DNA from: Desulfobacterales bacterium
Lineage (GTDB): Bacteria > Desulfobacterota > Desulfobacteria > Desulfobacterales > C00003106
Direction of reading: 5' to 3'
Assembly (NCBI GenBank): GCA_030594505.1
Contig: JAUVFC010000132.1
Span: forward strand, 1-5,449
Length of the DNA: 5,449 bases
A model generated the notes under the pieces. That model was not told the origin of the DNA and ran no database searches. It saw only the letters and a program-made list of their open reading frames with translations. The position numbers and the translations under genes were made by a program. Each line of letters starts with the position of its first letter. Position 1 is the stretch's first letter. Of this stretch, positions 1-5,449 are shown piece by piece.

Positions 1-180
1 TGCCATTTTTTCGTGATGCGGCGTCAGGCTTCAAATTTTGCACGAAGTGAAGCGTCAGCGCTATCCTCTTGCAAAGGTCTCATCTTGTTTTTGTCAATAC
101 CCTAACTCTCCCGTTTTCCCGCCCGGCTTTTCTTGAATTCTGAATTTTCTTTATTTCACTCTTGTCCAAAATCAATGATC
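1..180. other. Left-edge region without a convincing gene
   Basis: No frame on either strand gives a convincing protein; the longest stretches are about 20-35 codons. The motif TTGCAAAGGTCTCA near 69-82 resembles, from memory, the terminal inverted repeats of some IS5-group insertion sequences, so the left edge might be the end of an element lying outside the window. This is weak, because no transposase sequence is visible. GCGTCAG occurs twice (about 20-26 and 53-59). Confidence 0.4.
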
Positions 181-345
181 TATGAGGCTGTCCGAGAATT
201 ATGTCCGTAACGAAAAAGAGTGAGAACGAGACAAAAATTTCGCAAATTTGAGGAGAATAGCAGGCCTATTTGACGAAAACTTGCGGGAATTTGGGCCGTT
301 TCTCACTCTTTTGCAGTAGGATCAGAATTTTCGGACAGCCTCATA
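181..345. mobile_element. Palindromic MITE-like element with terminal inverted repeats
   Basis: The outer 20 bases at each end are inverted copies with one mismatch (TATGAGGCTGTCCGAGAATT on the left; the right end read in reverse has A for G at position 16). Further in, 214-245 pairs with 281-312, including a perfect 13-base block AAAAGAGTGAGAA. The centre, near 256-271, is again palindromic (AATAG ... CTATT). The whole element could fold into one long imperfect hairpin. It has no room for a transposase. TA stands at both outer edges, as expected for a TA target duplication of the IS630/Tc1-mariner type, although the TA could equally be part of the inverted repeat. Its right end creates the stop codon of the neighbouring minus-strand frame. 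It could also act as a bidirectional terminator-like hairpin. Confidence 0.75.
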
Positions 346-550
346 AGTTGCTGAAACCGTCAAGTATTGAATGAATAGAAATCAACTCATCTTGGGTGGG
401 CGCCATTGATTTTATCCTATGTTTTAAGTCCATTATAGCTTGTTGGAAACCTTTTTTATATTTTCTGTTAAATGTGTCCTTACATGATACCGATAAGACT
501 AATAAATCATCGGTACAAAAGTGATGATCTCGTAAAAAGTCTTTAATGGG
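341..550 (-). pseudogene. Possible gene remnant whose stop codon lies in the MITE end
   Basis: A 69-codon open frame runs from just after a TAG (551-553) to a TGA at 341-343. The TGA is made from the terminal repeat of the adjacent palindromic element. The frame has no ATG, GTG or TTG start near its upstream end; the first ATG is about 40 codons in, so it cannot be a complete gene as read here. The translation has a protein-like composition (for example DFLRDHHFCTDDLLVLS near the start and APTQDELISIHSILDG near the end), but I recognise no family. It may be the 3' part of a decayed gene, or a chance open frame in AT-rich DNA. Confidence 0.25.
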
Positions 551-599
551 CTAATAGTGAAGCGAAGCGTCAAAATCGTAAATTGTTACCGGAGGGGAA

Positions 600-794
600 A
601 TGAAAAACGATTCTGAAGACGATATCTTGAAGGATCTCGCGCTCATTGAATACTTTATAAACTATCAAACCTCCCTGGATTTCCGACTCGATGACAATAA
701 CAAAATTTCAAGGTTTGCCGTTCCTCGCCATACCCAATGGATAGGATGGCTCATAGAGCCCTCAGACGATGAGGAACAAAAAATTGTTCTTTAG
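600..794 (+). CDS. Small acidic hypothetical protein (64 aa)
   Basis: The ATG at 600 is preceded by a strong Shine-Dalgarno sequence, GGAGGGG at 591-597. Its core GGAGG ends four bases before the start, a slightly short spacing. The 64-residue product is acidic (14 Asp/Glu against 7 Lys/Arg), has no signal peptide or membrane segment, and carries an aromatic patch TQWIGWLIEP near residues 45-54. I do not recognise a family. It lies between the MITE-like element and the polysaccharide cluster, and converges on the sugar transferase gene, whose stop is 29 bp away. No hairpin terminator is visible between them. The ribosome binding site is the main argument that it is real; with so short a frame, chance is not excluded. 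Confidence 0.5.
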   Translation: MKNDSEDDILKDLALIEYFINYQTSLDFRLDDNNKISRFAVPRHTQWIGWLIEPSDDEEQKIVL

Positions 795-823
795 TAATTT
801 CAACATGATGCCCGTTTCTTAAT

Positions 824-2266
824 TTACCTCCCCGCTCCCATTAGTACCGTCATAGTCGTCCTTAACAATATCTTGAAATCAAGACCGAGTGACCAGTTGT
901 CGATATAGCCAAGATCCATCTTCATCCATTCCTCAAAGGTGATCTTGTTTCGATTCGGGGCAACCTGCCAGAGGCATGTCAGGCCAGGCTTCATGGACAG
1001 GCGTCTTCTTTGCCATATGTCATATTTTTCTACCTCGGACGGCATGGGAGGGCGGGGGCCGATCAAGCTCATCTCCCCCTTTAGTACATTGTTCAACTGC
1101 GGCAGCTCATCCAAACCGGTCTTTCTCAACAGAGTGCCGACAAAAGGAATAATGCGCGGGTCTTTTTTGATCTTGAACACCGGGCCGTCAGCCTCATTCA
1201 AGTCGTCCAGTTCCTGACGTCTCTCCTCGGCATTGGTCATCATCGTCCGGAACTTGTAGATCATAAATTTGCGCCCATTGAGACCGCACCGTTCCTGCTT
1301 GAAGAAAACCGGTCCCCTGGATGAAAGCCTGATCGCACAAGAAATTAGTAGAAAGAGGGGCAGGAGCAGAATCATGGCGATAGCAGCAAAAACATAGTCC
1401 AGGGCGCTTTTGATGAGCAGCTCCGCCTGCCTGGTCGGGGTGGTGGTCAGGGCCAGGGTTGGAATCCCCAAGAACTCCTCAAACTCGATGGAGGCGATCG
1501 CCGGCTTGTATCCGAGCTTTTTGATCTGCCAGTCCGGGACGATGCGAACCGACACTCCGATTCCCTCGGCCAGAGCGATATATTTATCCGCATTCTCTAT
1601 TTTTTTAAGAGGCATGGCAAAGATTAATTCATCCACAACCTGTTCCAATAAGACTTCCCGCAGGCGATCAATCGTTCCGAGTATCTTGATGCCGTTTTTA
1701 ACCTCTTTTCCGATCTCGTCTTCATCCACCTCCAAACAGCCCACGACCCTGTATCCCGAATTTAAATGATCTCCGATGGCATCAATAACGTCCCCGGCTC
1801 CTTCCCTGCCGCCTATGATGAGGATGTTGCGAAAATTGAACCCCTTTTGCCGGTAGTGAGTTAAGGCCCCGTATACACTCCCCTTGCTGAGGGCAAGCAG
1901 TCCGATATCGAGCAGGAAAAAGATGCCCATCATGATACGGCTCACGTCCTTTATTTTGAAAAGATACATACACAGGATCAGGACGAGCATGCCGGCGGAC
2001 ACGGCCTTGATCATGTTCTTAAATATCCGGCCAAAAGTCTGCCTTCTGTATGAGGCATACAGGTCAAACAGGCTAAAGGTGACATGCCAGATGATGATGA
2101 TCATAAGAAGGATGGTATAATAGTTGGGAGCAACGCCCAGGCCGCCGAAAGGGGCAGGAAGAAAGTATTTTTTTATAAAATAGGCTCCGATAAAGGCGGC
2201 GGCCGTCAGGCAGATATCCAATAGCCGGTGAGCTCGGGTAATCAGTTTGCTTTGTTCTCTCAGCAT
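824..2266 (-). CDS. Exopolysaccharide polyprenyl glycosylphosphotransferase (WcaJ/WbaP type)
   Basis: This 480-residue membrane enzyme is expected to transfer a sugar-1-phosphate from a nucleotide sugar to undecaprenyl phosphate, the first step in building a repeat unit on the inner face of the cytoplasmic membrane. Four hydrophobic helices lie at about 14-32, 50-68, 86-104 and 110-128. A Rossmann-like CoA_binding_3 domain follows, starting at ILIIGGREGAGD (148-159). A fifth hydrophobic segment at about 287-312 opens the catalytic Bac_transf domain. That domain holds KFRTM (338-342), DELPQLNNVLKGEMS (386-400, where D386-E387 matches the catalytic Asp-Glu dyad described for PglC), IGPRPP (402-407) and KPGLTCLWQV (426-435). 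Length and domain order are normal for the large family members. The ATG at 2266 has GAGGG ten bases upstream. It appears to be the last gene of the minus-strand cluster, 140 bp after the glycosyltransferase gene. A degenerate repeat end lies in its leader. The sugar specificity cannot be read from the sequence. Confidence 0.95.
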   Translation of the reverse strand: MLREQSKLITRAHRLLDICLTAAAFIGAYFIKKYFLPAPFGGLGVAPNYYTILLMIIIIWHVTFSLFDLYASYRRQTFGRIFKNMIKAVSAGMLVLILCMYLFKIKDVSRIMMGIFFLLDIGLLALSKGSVYGALTHYRQKGFNFRNILIIGGREGAGDVIDAIGDHLNSGYRVVGCLEVDEDEIGKEVKNGIKILGTIDRLREVLLEQVVDELIFAMPLKKIENADKYIALAEGIGVSVRIVPDWQIKKLGYKPAIASIEFEEFLGIPTLALTTTPTRQAELLIKSALDYVFAAIAMILLLPLFLLISCAIRLSSRGPVFFKQERCGLNGRKFMIYKFRTMMTNAEERRQELDDLNEADGPVFKIKKDPRIIPFVGTLLRKTGLDELPQLNNVLKGEMSLIGPRPPMPSEVEKYDIWQRRRLSMKPGLTCLWQVAPNRNKITFEEWMKMDLGYIDNWSLGLDFKILLRTTMTVLMGAGR

Positions 2267-2288
2267 GTGTTTCTATCCCTCGTTACCA

Positions 2289-2316
2289 TAGGAGGCTATC
2301 CGAGAATTCTGATCTT
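2289..2316. repeat. Solitary degenerate end of the 181-345 element
   Basis: GGAGGCTATCCGAGAATTCT and the bases after it match the right end of the palindromic element at 181-345 read in reverse, 22 of 25 over 2292-2316. TA precedes it at 2289-2290, as at the full element. No partner inverted copy is visible nearby, so this is a single end, either a relic or a recombination product. It sits 23-50 bases upstream of the sugar transferase start codon, inside the leader of that gene. Confidence 0.6.
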
Positions 2317-2406
2317 CTATTTTATCATCTCTGCTATCCGCCCGCACTATAAAATTTATGCATCCCCGATTCCTTATTCGCCATGCGCTCCGCGCACTGC
2401 GCCATC

Positions 2407-3627
2407 CTACCCGGTTATCTTCTTCACAAAACCATCAAGGATTTGTTTTTTTGCAAAGTGTTTGACCATATAATCTCTTCCGTTCATTCCCAATTCAGCA
2501 GCTTCTTCGGGATGGTTTTTGAGATAAATGATTGCCTTTGACAATTCACCCGCATTTTCCGGCTCGACCAACAAACCGCAGTTTGCGTTATCAATTATCC
2601 CGCCAAGTTCACTCTCAGGTTCTGCCGTGGCAATAACGGGCCGCGCTCCGGCCATGATATTCAGCAGTTTTGAGGGGAGCACGATATTCCCGGCCTCTTT
2701 TCGCTGGGAAATCAGGGACACATCCGCCGTGGCCAACAGGTCGCTCAATCTCTCAAACGGCTGGGGCGGAAGAAACATTATATTGCTTAACTTTTTAGAA
2801 TTTACATATTGCATCAACCGGGTTTTGACAGCGCCGTTCCCGACCATCAGAAATTGAATATCCGTCCTGTTTCTCAATTTTTCTGCTGCTTTTGCAACAA
2901 CATTAAGGCCCTGTTTTACACCGAAATTGCCGGCATATAACACCACATATTTTTCATTTAGAGAATACGCGGAACGGTATTCAGTACTTTTATCCCGTGG
3001 GGATATGACATCATCATCCCCCCAATTTCGCAACAAGAAGGTCTGTTCTCCGGCCGCCCCTTTTTGCAGAATCCTGTCCATCATCCCTGAACAGATAGTG
3101 GAAATCCAATCCACGCGATCGTAGATGGCTTTTTCGATTTTATATAGAACTCTGGCAAACAGTCTGTTTTTAAGCATCCCCAGTTCTATCGCGGCATCCG
3201 GCTGGAGATCCTGAACATGGAATAAAACCCTGGAGCCTTTCAATCTTGCCGTCAGCCGGATAGAAAGTCCGAGAAGCAAAGGGGGACTGACAACTATTGT
3301 TAAATCAGCCCTCGGCCCCGTGAGATAGTTGAAAGCGGAAGAAAGAACAAAACTCAGTTCATGGATGATTCTTTTTGCGGTAGTTACGGGATTGGGAACA
3401 TACACATAACTCCTGCGGATTTTCACATTATTAATAACTTCTTTCTTAAAACATCTTCCCTTATCCCCCTCATGTTTCAGCCAGTCGGGATAATAAGGGA
3501 AAGCAGTGTAAACGCTTACATCGAATCCTTTCTGAACCAGATATTCAGCCATTCCCGTGGTGTATACGGAGATACCGGTCAGTTCCGGTGAATAGTTGAT
3601 GGCAACGATTGCGATACTGCCACTCAA
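2407..3627 (-). CDS. WcaI-like GT4 family glycosyltransferase
   Basis: This is a GT-B fold, retaining glycosyltransferase of about 406 residues, expected to act on lipid-linked intermediates at the cytoplasmic face of the membrane during polysaccharide assembly. The N-terminus IAIVAINYSPELTGISVYT, the FPYYPDW motif, FHVQDLQPDAAIELG, the acceptor-side LLRNWGDDD and the donor-side VLPSKLLNIMAGARPVIAT followed by EPESELGG match the WcaI (colanic acid) group as I recall it. In that group the usual start is one or two residues before this N-terminal strand. The open frame extends 17 codons further, to a GTG at 3678, but those residues derive from repeat DNA. I therefore prefer the TTG at 3627, which has GGAAGAGAG at 3644-3636, eight bases upstream. 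It lies downstream of the GxxExxY gene and 140 bp before the sugar transferase gene in the same direction. The actual sugar donor is unknown. Confidence 0.92.
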   Translation of the reverse strand: MSGSIAIVAINYSPELTGISVYTTGMAEYLVQKGFDVSVYTAFPYYPDWLKHEGDKGRCFKKEVINNVKIRRSYVYVPNPVTTAKRIIHELSFVLSSAFNYLTGPRADLTIVVSPPLLLGLSIRLTARLKGSRVLFHVQDLQPDAAIELGMLKNRLFARVLYKIEKAIYDRVDWISTICSGMMDRILQKGAAGEQTFLLRNWGDDDVISPRDKSTEYRSAYSLNEKYVVLYAGNFGVKQGLNVVAKAAEKLRNRTDIQFLMVGNGAVKTRLMQYVNSKKLSNIMFLPPQPFERLSDLLATADVSLISQRKEAGNIVLPSKLLNIMAGARPVIATAEPESELGGIIDNANCGLLVEPENAGELSKAIIYLKNHPEEAAELGMNGRDYMVKHFAKKQILDGFVKKITG

Positions 3628-3648
3628 AAGTCTGTCTCTCTTCCATCC

Positions 3649-3724
3649 GCGGGTTACGCAGATTATAAACACAAGCACGATCCGCAGATTACGCGGATTA
3701 CGCGGATTTCACAGATTATAAACA
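3649..3724. repeat. 9-nt-period repeat cluster between GxxExxY and glycosyltransferase genes
   Basis: From 3681 the sequence reads as imperfect tandem 9-mers: GATTACGCG, GATTACGCG, GATTTCACA, GATTATAAA. A second, shorter block (GCGGGTTACGCAGATTATAA, from 3649) repeats the unit at 3702-3724 in direct orientation, 53 bp apart, with three mismatches in 23. The block at 3681-3708 is inverted relative to the copy at 4085-4112 (26 of 28 identical). The cluster supplies the GxxExxY stop codon region and the spurious N-terminal extension of the glycosyltransferase frame. Confidence 0.85.
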
Positions 3725-4077
3725 AATCTTTTATGTTCGAGCGATTTTGCTCCAAAATTGATCAAAAGGCCAACCTTTAAGCCAGTCGCTTTTAAATAGT
3801 TGATGAGTTGTGCTTCCTCAATCCCAGACAAACCGGATATTGCTTTTATCTCCACAATAACTTCTTCGTAACAAACAAAATCAGGTTGATACTTCTTATC
3901 CAAAACTTCGCCCTTGTATTTAATATCAACAATCGGTTGAGCCTTATTAGGGATCCCCTGAATTCTAAATTCCCGTGCCAACGCCTCCTGATAAACCGCT
4001 TCTAAGAATCCACATCCTAACTCTTTATGCACTTCAATAGCAGCGCCTATAATTTTATAGGTTCTTTCATCCTTCAT
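3709..4077 (-). CDS. GxxExxY protein (PD-(D/E)XK nuclease-like, PF13366/TIGR04256 type)
   Basis: This 122-residue protein, full length for the family, carries the name-giving motif GFLEAVY (residues 23-29) after a typical N-terminus KDERTYKIIGAAIEVHKELG. It then shows a nuclease-like core: Asp66 in YQPDFV, then VEIKA (Glu76-x-Lys78) and a helix with Gln90 and Tyr94 (QLINYL). These match the PD-(D/E)XK pattern, so a metal-dependent nuclease or nucleic-acid-binding role is possible; the biological function is not established as far as I know. The ATG at 4077 is chosen because it matches the family start. The frame stays open for 111 more codons over the methyltransferase gene, but that part is a shadow. 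It starts five bases after the methyltransferase stop, with no good ribosome binding site (only CGGA), so coupled translation is likely. Inverted repeats flank it closely, and its stop codon abuts one of them. Confidence 0.93.
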   Translation of the reverse strand: MKDERTYKIIGAAIEVHKELGCGFLEAVYQEALAREFRIQGIPNKAQPIVDIKYKGEVLDKKYQPDFVCYEEVIVEIKAISGLSGIEEAQLINYLKATGLKVGLLINFGAKSLEHKRFVYNL

Positions 4078-4082
4078 TTTTT

Positions 4083-5045
4083 TTAATCCGTGTAATCTGC
4101 GTAATCTGCGGACTTTTTCCCAACAACAACCAAACAATCCCCACGCCCGCTCAGATTGCCCAGCCACAGGATCGGGAAGAAAACAAAGCGAATGACAAGC
4201 ATCAAAGAAGCTACTAAGAGAGGAGATCGCAGGCAGCGATTCACACTGCCGGGCCTGGCAAAAAGAAAGGACAGAATAGAATGAGCCACCCAGAGGCCGG
4301 GCGTTATGTTTTTCGTTCTTTCGATTGCAAAGCCGGAGTCCTCCAAGACATATCTTAATGTCTTTTCTGAAAAATGGGTGATATGAAAAGGCACATGCCA
4401 GTTGATCCAATATCTTCCAAAAAGAAAACGCAGCCGGCTTTGGCTATTCGGACAACTGACCCAGATTTGACCGCCGGGCTTGAGAATGCGACGCACATGG
4501 GAAAGCATCTGCTTCGGATCAAGGGAATGCTCCAACACATTGGAAAGCACACAGACATCATAAGGCCTGGCAGGCTTAAATTGTTCGAGAGGCTCAGTAT
4601 GAACTTTGAAGCCGTGCTCGCACGCAACAGCGGATGCCTTCTCGTTCGGCTCAAGCCCTTCCGCTTCAAAACCATTCCGCTGATAAATCTTGAGCCCGCG
4701 CCCTTCGTTACAGCCGATATCAAGCAACCGGCCCGAACCTTGTTTCTTATGAAAGGAGACGTCCCCATCCATGCCCAGCCAGATACGATAAAGAGAGGAT
4801 GTTAGAAATCGCTCTCGAAGGCGCGTATAGCGCGTTCCTTTCTCGCCACCAAAATTGTAATATTCTTCATACAGTTTTTTAAGTTCGCCGGGGGAGGGGA
4901 GGGGACATGTCTGCTCCATTCCACAATCTACGCATCGACAAATATTCCAAACGTTGTCAATGCCAAAGCGGGTATCAAACAGATTTTGAAGCTCAGCCGC
5001 TACTTTTGAGCCGCAAGCCATACACTTTAAATTTTTCCCTGCCAC
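4083..5045 (-). CDS. Zinc-ribbon class I SAM-dependent methyltransferase
   Basis: Numbered from the GTG at 5045, the protein has 320 residues. An N-terminal zinc ribbon is shown by CMAC (8-11) and CVDC (38-41). The Rossmann methyltransferase domain has motif I LLDIGCNEGRG (107-117), the acidic strand end GLEPN (Glu132), VLSNVLEHSLDP (166-177) and LKPGGQIWVSCPN (188-200), then HVPFHITHFS (217-226), typical of the Methyltransf_23 group. Two hydrophobic stretches (about 251-262 and 275-295) suggest membrane association. It probably methylates a sugar or glycan intermediate of the cluster, but the substrate is not readable. The frame extends to a TTG at 5093, which has no ribosome binding site. 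The GTG has AGGG seven bases upstream and gives the usual short lead into the first Cys pair, so I prefer it. The last nine residues, SADYADYTD, are encoded by the flanking repeat and are probably not ancestral. Confidence 0.9.
   Translation of the reverse strand: MAGKNLKCMACGSKVAAELQNLFDTRFGIDNVWNICRCVDCGMEQTCPLPSPGELKKLYEEYYNFGGEKGTRYTRLRERFLTSSLYRIWLGMDGDVSFHKKQGSGRLLDIGCNEGRGLKIYQRNGFEAEGLEPNEKASAVACEHGFKVHTEPLEQFKPARPYDVCVLSNVLEHSLDPKQMLSHVRRILKPGGQIWVSCPNSQSRLRFLFGRYWINWHVPFHITHFSEKTLRYVLEDSGFAIERTKNITPGLWVAHSILSFLFARPGSVNRCLRSPLLVASLMLVIRFVFFPILWLGNLSGRGDCLVVVGKKSADYADYTD
4085..4112. repeat. Right inverted copy of the 9-nt-period repeat
   Basis: Read on the minus strand this is TCCGCAGATTACGCAGATTA and continues to the methyltransferase stop. 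It matches 3681-3708 in inverted orientation with two mismatches in 28. Because the period is 9 nt, the repeat reads as a three-residue repeat (ADY-ADY-TD) in the methyltransferase frame. Confidence 0.85.
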
Positions 5046-5086
5046 ATTGAAGCCCTGGGAGCTGTCTTCGCTTAATGAATTAGCGC

Positions 5087-5113
5087 TTGACAATCCGGTG
5101 TTTTTTGTATACG
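5087..5113 (+). promoter_or_regulatory. Candidate promoter for the PIN-domain gene
   Basis: A consensus -35 hexamer TTGACA (5087-5092) is followed, after 15 bases, by TATACG (5108-5113). The spacer is shorter than the preferred 17 bases and the -10 match is partial. It is correctly placed about 35 bp before the PIN start codon at 5150. Confidence 0.3.
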
Positions 5114-5132
5114 TTTTCTATAAATCGTGTAC
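5107..5132. promoter_or_regulatory. Imperfect inverted repeat, possible operator
   Basis: GTATACG (5107-5113) and CGTGTAC (5126-5132) form a 7-base inverted repeat with one mismatch, centred about 19 bases apart. It overlaps the candidate -10 and lies between the divergent methyltransferase and PIN genes. Toxin-antitoxin operons often have such operators, but the half-sites are short and chance is possible. Confidence 0.25.
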
Positions 5133-5149
5133 GAAAGGCATCATAACAA

Positions 5150-5449
5150 ATGGCCCAAATGGTAGCTGACAGTAGCGCGCTGATATTATTGGCCAAATGT
5201 AGCTTGCTGGAGATTGTTTGCGATTTGTTTGAGGTTATTGCGCCTAAAACCGTGACAGTCGAGGTAGCATCAGAAGAATTAATCAGAAACTATCCGGATG
5301 CAGCCTTGATTTCAGATCTAACCTCAAAGGGGACGATAAAAGTTAAAAACCCCGGCAGCGCCGGATTCACCATGCCTATATCGCTTCACCAGGGGGAACA
5401 AGATGCATTGTTATTGTCGATAAAGCTGAAGAGGGCGCTTCTTGCAACA
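5150..5449 (+). CDS. PIN-domain protein, DUF3368-like (3' end outside window)
   Basis: The first 100 residues of a probable PIN-fold ribonuclease are present; the gene runs off the window end. The N-terminal VADSSALILLAK gives the first metal-binding Asp (residue 7). FEVIAPKTVTVEV gives the second conserved acid (Glu38). GEQDALLL (82-89) is the conserved GE-x-(D/E)A-type third block. The sequence stops at LLAT, where a final Asp-Asp pair would be expected next. The ATG at 5150 has GAAAGG 11-16 bases upstream, a rather long spacing. Many such proteins are toxins of type II toxin-antitoxin systems, usually with a small antitoxin gene just upstream. Here only 56-104 bp separate it from the divergent methyltransferase gene, so no antitoxin gene is present upstream; one might follow downstream outside the window. 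Confidence 0.85.
   Translation, partial: MAQMVADSSALILLAKCSLLEIVCDLFEVIAPKTVTVEVASEELIRNYPDAALISDLTSKGTIKVKNPGSAGFTMPISLHQGEQDALLLSIKLKRALLAT

Larger units (their letters stand above)
3681..4112. other. Putative repeat-bounded GxxExxY gene cassette
   Basis: Inverted 28-base repeats at 3681-3708 and 4085-4112 (two mismatches) enclose 376 bp that contain almost nothing but the GxxExxY gene. Its stop codon abuts the left repeat, and its start lies seven bases inside the right one. The arrangement resembles a small mobile cassette or a REP-type element with a gene inside. No transposase is present, and target duplications cannot be recognised with confidence. Mobility is inference. Confidence 0.4.

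Noticed and set aside
795..823. Terminator between the small plus-strand gene and the convergent sugar transferase gene
   Set aside because: No inverted repeat of useful length is visible in the short spacer.
1410..1769. 119-codon plus-strand open frame
   Set aside because: Antisense to the sugar transferase and rich in Ser/Thr/Arg as expected of a shadow frame.
2389..2408. GC-rich hairpin (TGCGC-GGA-GCGCA) just after the glycosyltransferase stop, considered as a terminator
   Set aside because: The stem is only five base pairs and no T-run follows on the minus strand, so an intrinsic terminator cannot be supported.
3649..4112. CRISPR array considered for the repeats around the GxxExxY gene
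   Set aside because: Units are 9 nt in tandem and the larger copies are inverted, with no regular unique spacers; a whole gene lies between them.
4078..4410. N-terminal extension of the GxxExxY frame by 111 residues
   Set aside because: It overlaps the methyltransferase coding sequence in another frame, its composition is not protein-like (many Cys, Ser and Phe), and family members begin at the KDERTY-type N-terminus found at 4077.
4355..4768. 137-codon minus-strand open frame
   Set aside because: Same-strand shadow of the methyltransferase in a shifted frame; no recognisable domain.
4374..4805. 143-codon plus-strand open frame
   Set aside because: It lies antisense to the methyltransferase, which shows clear conserved motifs; no family signature and no good ribosome binding site.

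Overview
The window carries part of a surface-polysaccharide (exopolysaccharide, capsule or O-antigen) gene cluster on the minus strand, interrupted by repeat and mobile-type sequence and ending in the start of a plus-strand PIN-domain gene. Gene content (a membrane-anchored polyprenyl-phosphate sugar transferase, a WcaI-like glycosyltransferase, a zinc-ribbon methyltransferase, a GxxExxY protein and a PIN protein) and the mixed base composition suggest a Gram-negative environmental bacterium. A Desulfobacterota/deltaproteobacterial or similar lineage is plausible, but this is inference only.

Layout from left to right. Positions 1-180 hold no convincing gene. Positions 181-345 form a palindromic, MITE-like element with about 20-nt terminal inverted repeats bordered by TA. 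A minus-strand open frame without a start codon (341-550) ends exactly in that element's terminus. A small acidic hypothetical protein (600-794, +) has a strong ribosome binding site. The minus-strand cluster then runs from right to left: methyltransferase (about 5045-4083), GxxExxY protein (4077-3709), WcaI-like GT4 glycosyltransferase (about 3627-2407) and polyprenyl glycosylphosphotransferase (2266-824). A truncated PIN-domain gene starts at 5150 on the plus strand and runs off the window.

How the genes work together (inference from the families): the sugar transferase would load the first sugar-1-phosphate onto undecaprenyl phosphate. The GT4 enzyme would add a later sugar on the cytoplasmic face. 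The methyltransferase could methylate a sugar or glycan intermediate. The GxxExxY protein has a PD-(D/E)XK nuclease-like fold and no obvious part in sugar chemistry.

The most interesting structure is around the GxxExxY gene. It is tightly bracketed by two inverted copies (26 of 28 identical) of a repeat with a 9-nt period. One copy supplies the last nine codons of the upstream methyltransferase and abuts the GxxExxY start. The other abuts its stop codon. This looks like a roughly 430-bp gene cassette inserted in a sugar operon. A second repeat family is the MITE at 181-345, with a solitary degenerate end in the leader of the sugar transferase gene (2289-2316).
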